A stretch of DNA of 64,000 nucleotides from Sphingomonas sp. Leaf9 (GTDB lineage: Bacteria; Pseudomonadota; Alphaproteobacteria; Sphingomonadales; Sphingomonadaceae). The notes under the pieces were generated by a model. The model was not told the origin of the DNA. It saw only the letters and a program-made list of their open reading frames with translations, and searched no databases. Location: positions 555,720 through 619,719 of the forward strand of contig NZ_LMKC01000002.1 in NCBI RefSeq assembly GCF_001421355.1, read 5' to 3'. A program made the position numbers and the translations under genes. How positions within the stretch are numbered: position 1 is the first letter of the stretch; each line of letters starts with the position of its first letter. Of this stretch, positions 1-8,429 are shown piece by piece.

Positions 1-2430
1 CGCGTCGAACCCCGGATTGGGGCGGCTGAACACATCGTCGAACGCCAGTTCCCAGTGAAAGCCCTCGATCCCGATCGGGTCGGCGTGCAGTGCCGCCTGC
101 AGCGTGGCGAGGCGGTCCCAGCCGATGTCGTCGGGGGCCAGCACCGCCTGCTGCACCTCCGCCAGCCGGGCGAGGCGGTCGCGCGCGTTGCTGCCGGAAA
201 AGAACGACCAGAGGACCGCATCGGCGATCCGGTGGGCGCGCCGCAGTGCCTCCGTGGCGGCGAGGTTGCGGCGTTCCTGCGTCGCATAGGGCGCGATCTC
301 CGCCTCTTGCCGCATCAGCCGGCGCAGTTCGGCGGCGGCGGCGATGCCGTCCTGCACGATCGCCTCGACGAAGCCGTGCTGGCGCGACACCTTGCCCCAG
401 GTTACCGCGACGATGTTCGGGTTGGGCAGGCCGACCAGACTGTCGCCCGAACGGAGCACCGCGTCGAGGAAGGTGAATTCATGCGCGCTCGCCAGCGTCT
501 CCAGCCAGAGCGAGAGCTTGGCGAGGTCGATGGCGAGGGGGTTGCGGTCGACGCCGCGCAGGCAGTGTTGCGCCACCAGCCGTTTGGCGTGGAGCAGTTC
601 ATGTTCGTCGGCCGGGATCGTCGGGCGCTGCGCGGGCCAGCGGGTCCACGCGGCGACCAGGCGTTCGCCCAGCTGGCGGCATGCTTCGACCAGGAACGCG
701 CCCGATCCGGCGGCGGGGTCGCAGACTTTCAGGTCGAGCACGTCGGCTGAGCCGGCGTCGGGACCGATCCGGGCGAAGGCGGGGGCGAGCGCATGGGCAA
801 CGATCGGGCCGGTCAGGCTGGGCGGGGTATAGTGGCTGCCGGTGCGGCGGCGTTCGTCGGTGGGTTGCAGGATCGGGGTGCCCGCCGCGACCGGCGCGCA
901 GCCGGGTGACGCGCGGGTGTCGGCGACCGGGGCGAGCGCGGCGGCGAGGGCCGCTGTGTCGGTGCCGGTCTTCAGCGCACGCGATACCGGGGTCGGCCAT
1001 GCGCCGCGTCCGGTGGTGGTCTTCAGCCACTTCTCCCGCTCGCTGCCGGGCAGCGCGGCCAGCGCGGACAGGTCGACCCAGACCGGCACGCGGTTCGCCT
1101 TGCCCGCGCGGATCGCCAGCATCGGGGCGGGCGCGCACTGTGCGGTGAAGCCCATCACCGTTTCATAGACCGAGCCGATCTGTTCGACGCTGAGCGCGCG
1201 GTAGGCGATGCGTTCGCCCCGGTCGATCAGCAGCGCGTCGAGGATGCGCAGGACGCAGCCGTCGCCGACCGGCAGTACTGCCTCCGCATCGCCCGGCGCG
1301 TCGCGGCCGAGCAGGAAGGGGAAGGCGTCCTCGTCGAACAATTTGCCGCCGCGCGCCTGCATGAAGCCCGACGGATCGCCGCGCCCGACCAGCCGGAACA
1401 GCGCGACCAGCCGCCCCCAGCTGCCACGCCGTTCGTCCATCACATCGGGATAGAGCGCGGCATCGTCGCGCAGCCGCAGGTGGAGCGCGCCGAGCGCATA
1501 GCCCTGCTCATACAGGGTCGCCGCCGCCCCGCCGGGCTGCGAGGGCATCAGCGCGCGATCCTCGGCATAGAGGACGAAGACCAGCCGCAGCAGGACGGTC
1601 AGCAGCCCTTCGTAGAGATGCTGCGGCCGGTCCTGCGCCAAGGTCCGCACGCGCGCGGGGTCGGCGGCGTCCAGTCCGCGCAGCAGTTCGTGGAGCGACG
1701 CCAGTACCTGCCCCGCCAGCCGAGTCGACACATCGGCCTGCGCCGCGCGACTTTCGGCGAGGAGGGCGGGCAGGCGGTGCGACGGCGGGCCGGTGAACAG
1801 CGCGTGGCCGTCGAGCAGTAGCTTCAGCCCGCCCAGCATCCCGCGCCCGGCAACATCCGACAAGGGGGCGAGCGGCCAGCTCATATGCCCCGACACCTCG
1901 CCGCGCGGGGTGACGACCAAGCGGAGGATGGCTTCGGTGGTCGCGCCCTCCCGCCGGCCGGTTTCGCGTGCGCCGATAAGGATGCCCGCACCGATGCCGG
2001 TTTCGCGGAGCAGCCGTTCGAAGCGCTGCTGCGCGGTCGCCTCCCACCCGTCGAGCGTGCCGCGCCGGTCGAGCAACAGGTCCGGTGCCTCGATCCGCAC
2101 CAGCAGTTGCGGTGTCCCGTCCGCCGCCAGCACCGCCCAATGCGGTTCGAGCAAGATGTCGAGTTCGGGGAAGGTCACCCGCAGCGTGTCAGGCAACGGC
2201 GGCCCACCGGGCGCGCCCGCGACCCGCGAGGCGGGCCAGCCGAGGACGTCGCGGAAGAGCTGCCACGGGTCGCGGTCGAACCCGGCCAAGGCGGTCGCCA
2301 CGGCGGCACTGTCGGCGGCGTCCTGCGGCGTGACCCATGCGCCGATCCGGGTGAGCGCGGCGGGGGCGACGACCAGCCCGACCGGTTGGAGATAGCCGAT
2401 CCAGTCGTGCGGGCCGCTGGCCGGGTTCAT
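1..2430 (-). CDS. DISARM-type N6-adenine DNA methylase (DrmMI-like), 3' part beyond window
   Basis: Probably a DNA adenine methyltransferase that marks host DNA within a DISARM-like defence system. The frame is open from an ATG at 2430 to the window edge, giving 810 codons with no stop, so the gene is incomplete. The start overlaps the drmD stop as ATGA, which implies translational coupling. After roughly 520 residues without a recognised motif comes SHYTPPSLT (about residue 530), then the SAM-binding motif DPAAGSGAFL at 571-580. A GVDRNPLAIDLAKLSLWL segment follows, as is typical of Eco57I/class 1 DISARM methylases. The last visible residues (NPGFDA) are what usually precedes the catalytic NPPF/Y motif, so that motif should lie just outside the window. 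A type I- or BREX-like methylase is the alternative, but the drmD neighbour favours DISARM. Confidence 0.8.
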   Translation of the reverse strand, partial: MNPASGPHDWIGYLQPVGLVVAPAALTRIGAWVTPQDAADSAAVATALAGFDRDPWQLFRDVLGWPASRVAGAPGGPPLPDTLRVTFPELDILLEPHWAVLAADGTPQLLVRIEAPDLLLDRRGTLDGWEATAQQRFERLLRETGIGAGILIGARETGRREGATTEAILRLVVTPRGEVSGHMSWPLAPLSDVAGRGMLGGLKLLLDGHALFTGPPSHRLPALLAESRAAQADVSTRLAGQVLASLHELLRGLDAADPARVRTLAQDRPQHLYEGLLTVLLRLVFVLYAEDRALMPSQPGGAAATLYEQGYALGALHLRLRDDAALYPDVMDERRGSWGRLVALFRLVGRGDPSGFMQARGGKLFDEDAFPFLLGRDAPGDAEAVLPVGDGCVLRILDALLIDRGERIAYRALSVEQIGSVYETVMGFTAQCAPAPMLAIRAGKANRVPVWVDLSALAALPGSEREKWLKTTTGRGAWPTPVSRALKTGTDTAALAAALAPVADTRASPGCAPVAAGTPILQPTDERRRTGSHYTPPSLTGPIVAHALAPAFARIGPDAGSADVLDLKVCDPAAGSGAFLVEACRQLGERLVAAWTRWPAQRPTIPADEHELLHAKRLVAQHCLRGVDRNPLAIDLAKLSLWLETLASAHEFTFLDAVLRSGDSLVGLPNPNIVAVTWGKVSRQHGFVEAIVQDGIAAAAELRRLMRQEAEIAPYATQERRNLAATEALRRAHRIADAVLWSFFSGSNARDRLARLAEVQQAVLAPDDIGWDRLATLQAALHADPIGIEGFHWELAFDDVFSRPNPGFDA

Positions 2431-5400
2431 GTGGCCGGCCACAGATAGACCAGCCCGATCGGTTCCAGCCGGGTGGCGTGGATGCGGGCGGCGGCGCGCA
2501 GCCGTTCGGGTTCGCGGACCAGTTCGTCGTCCAGCCGGGTGGCGGCGCGATCCCACGACCGGCGGTCGGCAGCGCGCTGCCGCGCTTCGGCGGGGTCGAG
2601 CAGCAGGTCGAGCTGCCCGCTATCGGTGCCACGCTCGCGCAGGATACGGGCGATGCGTTGCTTGAGCAGCGTTTCCAGCCCCTGCGCCTCGGCAGCGGCG
2701 CGGCGGGTGAGGTCGTGGGCGACCCGTGTCGCACGGGCCTCGGCGCGTTCGGCCAGCACCGGGCGGAGGTCGGCGACGTCGCGCGCCGCACTGGCGGTCG
2801 CGAGACGCACCGTGTCGATATCGGCATCGTTCGCATCGCGTAGCGCGGCGAGCAGTTCGTCCAGCACCCGCGCCTCCGCCTCGCGCCCCTCGGCCAGTGC
2901 GCGCAGGGGCGCATCGTCGCGCCAGTCGGCGGCGACGCTCAGCACCTCTTCATGCAGCCGTGCCGCCTGTTCGCCATAGAGCGCGAGGCGGCCGAGCAGG
3001 ACGACACGGGGGCTGGCGGTGGTGGCGGTTCGGATGACGCAGCAGCGCTCCAGCCCCTGCCGGAACCCCGCCGACAGGAACCGGCCGAGCAGTCGGCGGA
3101 CGAGACGGTGTTCGAGGTGCAGCTGCACCACATCGCCGGCATCGCGCCCGTCGGGCAGGATCGCGGGCGCGAAACTCAACCGGCGGACGGCGGCGTCGGG
3201 GCTGGCGCGCCATTCGCCGGGACGCTCGCCGGGGCGGGCGGGGCGGCCGCGCAGTTCGTCGATCAGCGGGCTCCAGCTGGGGTCGCCCGCCAGACGCGGT
3301 TCGTCGAGCGCGAAGACCTGGGTGTTGCCGATCGCGCCGGGCATGGTCCAGTCGCCGCCCGACCGGTGGAGCGCCAGTTCGACCACCGACTGCAATTCGG
3401 CGGGGTCGACCCCGACCCGCGCGCGTGCCCTTTCCAAAGCGAGCGCAAGGTCGGCCTGTTCGCGCCGCAGCCGGGCGAGGCGGGCATCGGCCCCGTCGTC
3501 GAGATCGCGGACGGCGGCGGCGACGCGGGCGTCGGCCTCCGCATCGCGGATGCGGTGGGCGAGGTCGCGGGCACCGTCGCGGTCGATGCCGCTGCGGAAA
3601 CTTTCGGCGATGCGATCGCCCAGTACCTGTCCGGCGGACCCCAGCTGGCGGCGGATCGCCTCGGTCTTGCGCACCAGCGCGTCGAGTACGACGTCCTCGG
3701 GCCGCTGGGCATAGGTGAAGTAGCGGCAGGTGACGGTATCGCTGGGTTGCAGCTTGCGGTCGATGCGGCCGTTGCGCTGTTCCAGCCGCGACGGGTTCCA
3801 TGGCAGGTCGACATGGATCAGGTCGTGGCACCCCGATTGCAGGTTGATGCCTTCGCGCGCTGCATCGGTGCAGATCAGGATGCGCGAGGGGCTGGCGGGA
3901 TCGTTGAAGGCGCGCTTGATATCCTCGCGTCGTTCGGTCGAGGTGATGCCGGTGAAGCTGTCGATCCGCGCTGCCTGATCCGGGTCGGCGGGGTCGGTCA
4001 GCACCGACAGCTGGCGCTGCAACCAGCGGCGCGTATCCTCATATTCGGTGAACAGGATCAGCCGCCGGTCGCGCCAGTTGCCGCCTGCGTCGAGCAGGTG
4101 GTCGCGAACCCAGTCGAGCAGCCAGCGGACGCGGGCATCGGGACCGGTGCGGTGGGCATCGGCCAGCGCCAGCATCGCGGCGGCATGGGCGCGTTCGGCG
4201 GCGAGGGTGGCGGGCGCAGCGTCCTGTGTGCCGGCCAGCGCGTCGGCCTGGGCACGGGCGTCTTCGCTGCTGGCGAGCAGGTCGAGCGCGGCATCCTCCT
4301 GCGCCGCGAGGTCGGGGGTTTCGGGTTCGACATCCTCGGCCACCATCGCCGCCGCCGCGCCGGCGATGGCACGGTCGAGGCCGTCGATATGGACCTTCAG
4401 CGTGCGGGCAAAGGCCGGGATCGAGGACAGCAGCCGTTGCTGCAGCCCGACGAAGCTGAGGCGCGCCTGTGCCCGCCGCGCCGGGGGCAGGGTGGCGATC
4501 CGAGCCTCCCGCAGCCGGCGATAATCGGCGAGCATGGCGGCGAGCACCAGTTCGGGCGCGTCGTCGGGCAGGCCGTCGATCACGATCGGCTCGACGATCC
4601 GTTCGGGGAAACGCTCGCCCAGCGCGCGCAGGTCGCTCTTCAACCGTCGGACCATGACCGGTTCGAGGTCGGCGGGCTTCACCGCCAGCCCCCGCGTAAA
4701 CCGCTGCGGATCGAGCAGTTCGAGCAGGGTCGCGAAGCTGTTGGGGTGGCCGTTATGCGGCGTGGCGGACAGGAACAGGCGATGTTCGAACCGGTCGGAC
4801 AGGTCGCGCAGCGAACGCGTGAACTGGCTCTCGATCGCATAGCGCCCGCCGCCGGCCGGCGCGGCGTGGTGCGCTTCGTCGAGGATCAGCAGCGATCGTG
4901 CGCGGAAATCGTCCAGCACGTCGCGCAAGGGCGCGACATAGGCTTCGTCGCCCAGCAACCGGTGCGACAGGATGAAGCGCGATCCCGCCGCCCAAGGGTT
5001 CGCGCCATAGCCGCGACGGCGGCGCAGCGCCTCCAGATGGCGGGCGTCGATGATGTCGAAGGCGAGGCCGAACTTGCTTTGCAATTCGTCGCGCCACTGG
5101 GTGGTCATCGCGGCAGGCGCGAGGACCACGGTGAAGTCGACCCGGCGGCGCAGCAGCAGCTCGCGCAGGACCAGCCCCGCCTCGACCGTCTTGCCCAGCC
5201 CCACATCGTCGGCGATCAGCAGGTTGACGCGCGGCAGGCGCAGCGCCTTGCGCAAGGGGAGCAATTGATAGGGGTCGAGCCGGATGCCGGCGCGGAACGG
5301 GGCCTGGAACAGGTCGCGTTCGGCCGCCGTCGCGGTGCGCCAGCGGACGGTGCGCAGATAGGCGGAAAAGCTGGCGGCATCGCCCCCGCCGACGCCGCCT

Positions 5401-5627
5401 TCGCGCCCGAGTGACGCCCATGCCTCCTCATCATGCAGCCGGGCGTCGACCTCCGCGCTCCACAGCACGCGGGCATCCTCGCCGCTGGCGTCGTCGTCGA
5501 TACAGGCGAGGCGGTGGCCGTCGAACGGGCCGTCGGGCTGCCCCTCTACCATCCACAACCGTCCGCGCAGCGACACGAACTGGCCGATCCCCGGCTGGAC
5601 CGGGCGGATGCCGCTGTGGCTGGCCAT
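2427..5627 (-). CDS. drmD: DISARM SNF2-like helicase DrmD
   Basis: Superfamily 2 SNF2-type ATPase of 1066 residues, the signature helicase of class 1 DISARM. The Walker A motif DVGLGKT is at 141-147, DEAH at 250-253, SATPHNG near 287, and the C-terminal helicase lobe shows FTEYEDT, TDAAREGINLQ and the arginine-finger motif EQRNGRIDR. The long C-terminal part is alpha-helical and rich in Ala, Arg and Asp. The ATG at 5627 was chosen over an upstream one at 5678 because GAGGGGAAC sits just before it and the protein then begins with the expected small N-terminal domain. It is the first gene of a minus-strand operon with the methylase and is divergent from the Cas3-like gene. The remaining DISARM genes (drmA, drmB, drmC) would lie to the left, outside the window. 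Some SNF2 helicase-methylase pairs occur without them, so completeness is unknown. Confidence 0.85.
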   Translation of the reverse strand: MASHSGIRPVQPGIGQFVSLRGRLWMVEGQPDGPFDGHRLACIDDDASGEDARVLWSAEVDARLHDEEAWASLGREGGVGGGDAASFSAYLRTVRWRTATAAERDLFQAPFRAGIRLDPYQLLPLRKALRLPRVNLLIADDVGLGKTVEAGLVLRELLLRRRVDFTVVLAPAAMTTQWRDELQSKFGLAFDIIDARHLEALRRRRGYGANPWAAGSRFILSHRLLGDEAYVAPLRDVLDDFRARSLLILDEAHHAAPAGGGRYAIESQFTRSLRDLSDRFEHRLFLSATPHNGHPNSFATLLELLDPQRFTRGLAVKPADLEPVMVRRLKSDLRALGERFPERIVEPIVIDGLPDDAPELVLAAMLADYRRLREARIATLPPARRAQARLSFVGLQQRLLSSIPAFARTLKVHIDGLDRAIAGAAAAMVAEDVEPETPDLAAQEDAALDLLASSEDARAQADALAGTQDAAPATLAAERAHAAAMLALADAHRTGPDARVRWLLDWVRDHLLDAGGNWRDRRLILFTEYEDTRRWLQRQLSVLTDPADPDQAARIDSFTGITSTERREDIKRAFNDPASPSRILICTDAAREGINLQSGCHDLIHVDLPWNPSRLEQRNGRIDRKLQPSDTVTCRYFTYAQRPEDVVLDALVRKTEAIRRQLGSAGQVLGDRIAESFRSGIDRDGARDLAHRIRDAEADARVAAAVRDLDDGADARLARLRREQADLALALERARARVGVDPAELQSVVELALHRSGGDWTMPGAIGNTQVFALDEPRLAGDPSWSPLIDELRGRPARPGERPGEWRASPDAAVRRLSFAPAILPDGRDAGDVVQLHLEHRLVRRLLGRFLSAGFRQGLERCCVIRTATTASPRVVLLGRLALYGEQAARLHEEVLSVAADWRDDAPLRALAEGREAEARVLDELLAALRDANDADIDTVRLATASAARDVADLRPVLAERAEARATRVAHDLTRRAAAEAQGLETLLKQRIARILRERGTDSGQLDLLLDPAEARQRAADRRSWDRAATRLDDELVREPERLRAAARIHATRLEPIGLVYLWPAT

Positions 5628-5820
5628 GGTGGTTCCCCTCTCGCCGATGAGGGTGGGGGAGGGGGTGGGGGCTGCCAATTCGGGATGGGTCCGGTTTCGC
5701 GGCGATCAGGGCATCGTCGTCGATGACGATCGAGAGGTCCTGCCCCGGAAACATCCATTCCGGATCATTTGCCTTGCCGCCCGCACCGTCAGCGTGGACG
5801 GTTGGGGGAGGGAGATAGGG
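5628..5820. promoter_or_regulatory. Divergent intergenic region between drmD and the Cas3-like gene
   Basis: This 193-nt gap separates two defence genes transcribed away from each other, so it must hold both promoters. A G-rich run (gggtggggga followed by gggggtgggg) lies near 5650-5670. I see no convincing -35/-10 pair. A purine-rich stretch gggagggagatagg just before 5821 serves as the ribosome binding site of the Cas3-like gene. Confidence 0.45.
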
Positions 5821-8331
5821 ATGACGCCGGACCTGCAGCGCCCGTGGGCAAAGACGATCACCGATGACGACGGTGTCGCCATCGCGGCGCTGCCGCTGGT
5901 CGATCACTGCCTCGATGTCGGCGAAGTCGCGGAGATCGTGGTGCGGGCGTGGGCGGCTCCGCTGGCGGCGGCGGCGGGGCGGGGGCTGACTGAGCAGGAT
6001 ATCGCGCGGCTGGCGGTGCTGGCCGCGCTGCACGATCTGGGCAAGGTGAACCGGGGGTTTCAGGCGCGGATCGATCCGACGGTTCGGGCGAGGGTCGGCC
6101 ATACCGGGCAGGTCGCGGCACTGCTGGAGCATTCGAAGCTGAAGCGGCATCCGGCGGCGGTGGCGATCCAGGCGATGTGCGACGAATGGGGCGCGGAACA
6201 GCATTTCGCGGCGGTGATGGCGCATCATGGCAAGCCGCTTGCCGAATTTGAGGAGGGGGCCAACTCGAATGTTTGGGGCAAGCATAACGAGCATTGGTGG
6301 CCCGGCTCTGACGGCGATCCCGCCGCCGCCGTCCTGCCGCTGATCGACGCGGTGCGGGCGCGCTGGCCGCTGGCTTGGGCGGCGGGGGCGGCGCTGCCGT
6401 CGGCGCCGCGCTTTGTGGCGATGTTCGCGGGGCTGGTGACGCTGGCCGACTGGCTGGGATCGGACTCGCGCTGCTTCCCGATCGAGGGGCCGCATGGAGC
6501 GGAGCGGGTCGTGCTGCGGGCGCAGGCGGCGCTGGCGGCGGCGGGGGCGCGGGGGTTCCTGTCGCTCGATACGCCGCCGGGGGATTTCGTTGCGGCGTTT
6601 GGCAACAGCCCGTTCGAGTTTCAGCGCGAGGCGGCGGGCGATCTGGGGGCGGTCGCGTTGATCGAGGCGGAAACGGGGTCGGGCAAGACCGAGGCGGCGC
6701 TGTGGCGGTGGCTGGAACTGCGGCGTGCTGGCCGGGTCGACGGGCTGTTCTTTGCGTTGCCCACCCGGTCGGCGGCGGTGCAGCTGCACGCGCGGGTCGA
6801 CAAGATGCTGACGGACGTCTGGGGCGCAGACGGGCCGCGCGCGGTGCTGGCGGTGCCGGGATATCTGCGGGCCGGCGACGTGGAGGGGCAGGCGCTGCCG
6901 GGCTATGCGGTGCGCTGGGACGATGGCGATAAGGGCGAGGAACGCTGGGCGGCGGAGCGGGCGAACCGGTTCCTCGCGGCGCGGGTTGCGGTGGGGACGA
7001 TCGACCAGGCATTGCTGGGGGCGTTGCCGGTCGAACATGCGCTGTTCCGATCCAGCGTGCTGGCGCGCAGCCTGTTGGTGGTCGATGAGGTGCATGCGTC
7101 GGACGCGTATATGACCGGGCTGCTCGACCGGCTGATCGACCAGCATGTCGCGGCGGGCGGACAGGCGTTGCTGCTGTCGGCGACGCTGGGTGCGGCGGCG
7201 CGGGCTAAGCTGTTGCGGCAACCCTGTCCGTCGCCCGAGGAAGCGGAGGCGGTGCCGTATCCCGCGCTGTCGGGGCGTAGCGTCCCGCCGCGTGCGGCGG
7301 GCGGGGCGGCGGGACGCGAGAAGACGGTGTCGGTCGAGGTCGCGCCGATCCTCGACGATGCACGGGCGATCGCGATGCGGGCGGTCACGGCGGCGCGGGC
7401 CGGGGCGGCGGTGCTGGTGGTGCGCAACAGCGTGGCCGGCGCGGTGGCCGTCGCACAGGCGGTGGCTGGACTGGCCGATGACCTCGCGTTCACGGTGGAT
7501 CGCGTGGCGGCGGTCCATCACGGGCGGTTTGCGGCGGCGGATCGGAAGAAGCTGGACGATGCGGTGACGCGGACGTTCGGCAAGGGGCGGGCCGGTGGCG
7601 GGCGGGTGCTGGTGGGTACCCAGACGCTGGAACAGTCGCTCGACATCGATGCCGACCTGCTCGTCACCGACTTGGCGCCGATCGACGTGCTGTTGCAGCG
7701 GATCGGGCGGCTGCACCGGCATGCCGGGCGCGAGCGGGGGGCGTTCGCGCAGGCCCGTGTCGTCGTGCTGCGGCCGGCGGCGCGCGACCTGACGCCGCTG
7801 CTGCGCGGGCGGGCGTTGCACGGGCTGGGGGGCACGAAGCGGGTCGTGCCCTATCCCGACCTGCTGCCGATCGAGGCGACATTGCGGCTGCTGGAGACGA
7901 TGCCGCAGATCGTCATCCCGCGCGACAACCGGATGCTGGTCGAGCGTGCGCTGCACCCCGACCTGCTCGACGACCTGGCCGACCGGCTGGGCAGCGACTG
8001 GCAGAACCATCGACGGCAGCGCAATGGCGGGACGGCGGGCGATGCGCAGACGGCGCACACCGTCGCGCTGGACCTCGGCAAGCGGTTTACCGAACTGCGC
8101 TTTCCGATCGGGGGCGAGGATGTCGCGACGCGGCTGGGTGCGCGCGACCTGTTGATCGACCTGCCCGCGCCGCTGGACGGGGCGTTCGGCGGGACGATCG
8201 ACCGGATCGCCATCCCGGCGTGGATGGCCGAAGGCGTCGGTGCGGCCGCGGTCGAACGGATCGACGGGCAGCGGTTCGCGCTGGGCGGCCAGCAATATCG
8301 CTATGACCAGTGGGGACTGGTGCGCGATTGA
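5821..8331 (+). CDS. Cas3-like HD nuclease / DExH helicase, without Cascade genes
   Basis: In type I CRISPR systems Cas3 unwinds and degrades target DNA recruited by Cascade. This 836-residue protein carries the whole Cas3 plan. The N-terminal HD domain has His29, His71-Asp72 in ALHDLGK, a HHGK segment and ADWLGSD. The helicase core has TGSGKT near 285-290, ALPTRSA, DEVHASD at 422-428, SAT near 453, the motif V region TLEQSLDID, and QRIGRLHRH near 626. The catalytic residues I can identify appear intact. ATG 5821 follows a strong purine-rich ribosome binding site; an upstream in-frame ATG at 5608 would overlap drmD and add a non-Cas3-like leader. No cas5/6/7/8/11, cas1/cas2 or true repeat-spacer array is visible, so it may act with the DISARM-like genes or be a remnant or trans-acting Cas3. 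Family assignment is firm; role is inferred. Confidence 0.85.
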   Translation: MTPDLQRPWAKTITDDDGVAIAALPLVDHCLDVGEVAEIVVRAWAAPLAAAAGRGLTEQDIARLAVLAALHDLGKVNRGFQARIDPTVRARVGHTGQVAALLEHSKLKRHPAAVAIQAMCDEWGAEQHFAAVMAHHGKPLAEFEEGANSNVWGKHNEHWWPGSDGDPAAAVLPLIDAVRARWPLAWAAGAALPSAPRFVAMFAGLVTLADWLGSDSRCFPIEGPHGAERVVLRAQAALAAAGARGFLSLDTPPGDFVAAFGNSPFEFQREAAGDLGAVALIEAETGSGKTEAALWRWLELRRAGRVDGLFFALPTRSAAVQLHARVDKMLTDVWGADGPRAVLAVPGYLRAGDVEGQALPGYAVRWDDGDKGEERWAAERANRFLAARVAVGTIDQALLGALPVEHALFRSSVLARSLLVVDEVHASDAYMTGLLDRLIDQHVAAGGQALLLSATLGAAARAKLLRQPCPSPEEAEAVPYPALSGRSVPPRAAGGAAGREKTVSVEVAPILDDARAIAMRAVTAARAGAAVLVVRNSVAGAVAVAQAVAGLADDLAFTVDRVAAVHHGRFAAADRKKLDDAVTRTFGKGRAGGGRVLVGTQTLEQSLDIDADLLVTDLAPIDVLLQRIGRLHRHAGRERGAFAQARVVVLRPAARDLTPLLRGRALHGLGGTKRVVPYPDLLPIEATLRLLETMPQIVIPRDNRMLVERALHPDLLDDLADRLGSDWQNHRRQRNGGTAGDAQTAHTVALDLGKRFTELRFPIGGEDVATRLGARDLLIDLPAPLDGAFGGTIDRIAIPAWMAEGVGAAAVERIDGQRFALGGQQYRYDQWGLVRD

Positions 8332-8429
8332 GCCGAAAAGCGTCGCGGGGTATAACCGGCGGCCATGGGCCGGTTGACGGCGGGGGCGGATCGATTGAGG
8401 TTCGCGCTTTACCCGTGCCCGGAGTAGCC

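Noticed and set aside
2952..5414. 820-codon open frame on the plus strand opposite drmD
   Set aside because: It is the antisense shadow of drmD in GC-rich DNA; the minus-strand product has the full set of helicase motifs and the plus-strand product has none.
5608..5820. Longer start for the Cas3-like gene at ATG 5608
   Set aside because: It would overlap the drmD start, adds residues unlike Cas3, and lacks a ribosome site; ATG 5821 has a strong one.
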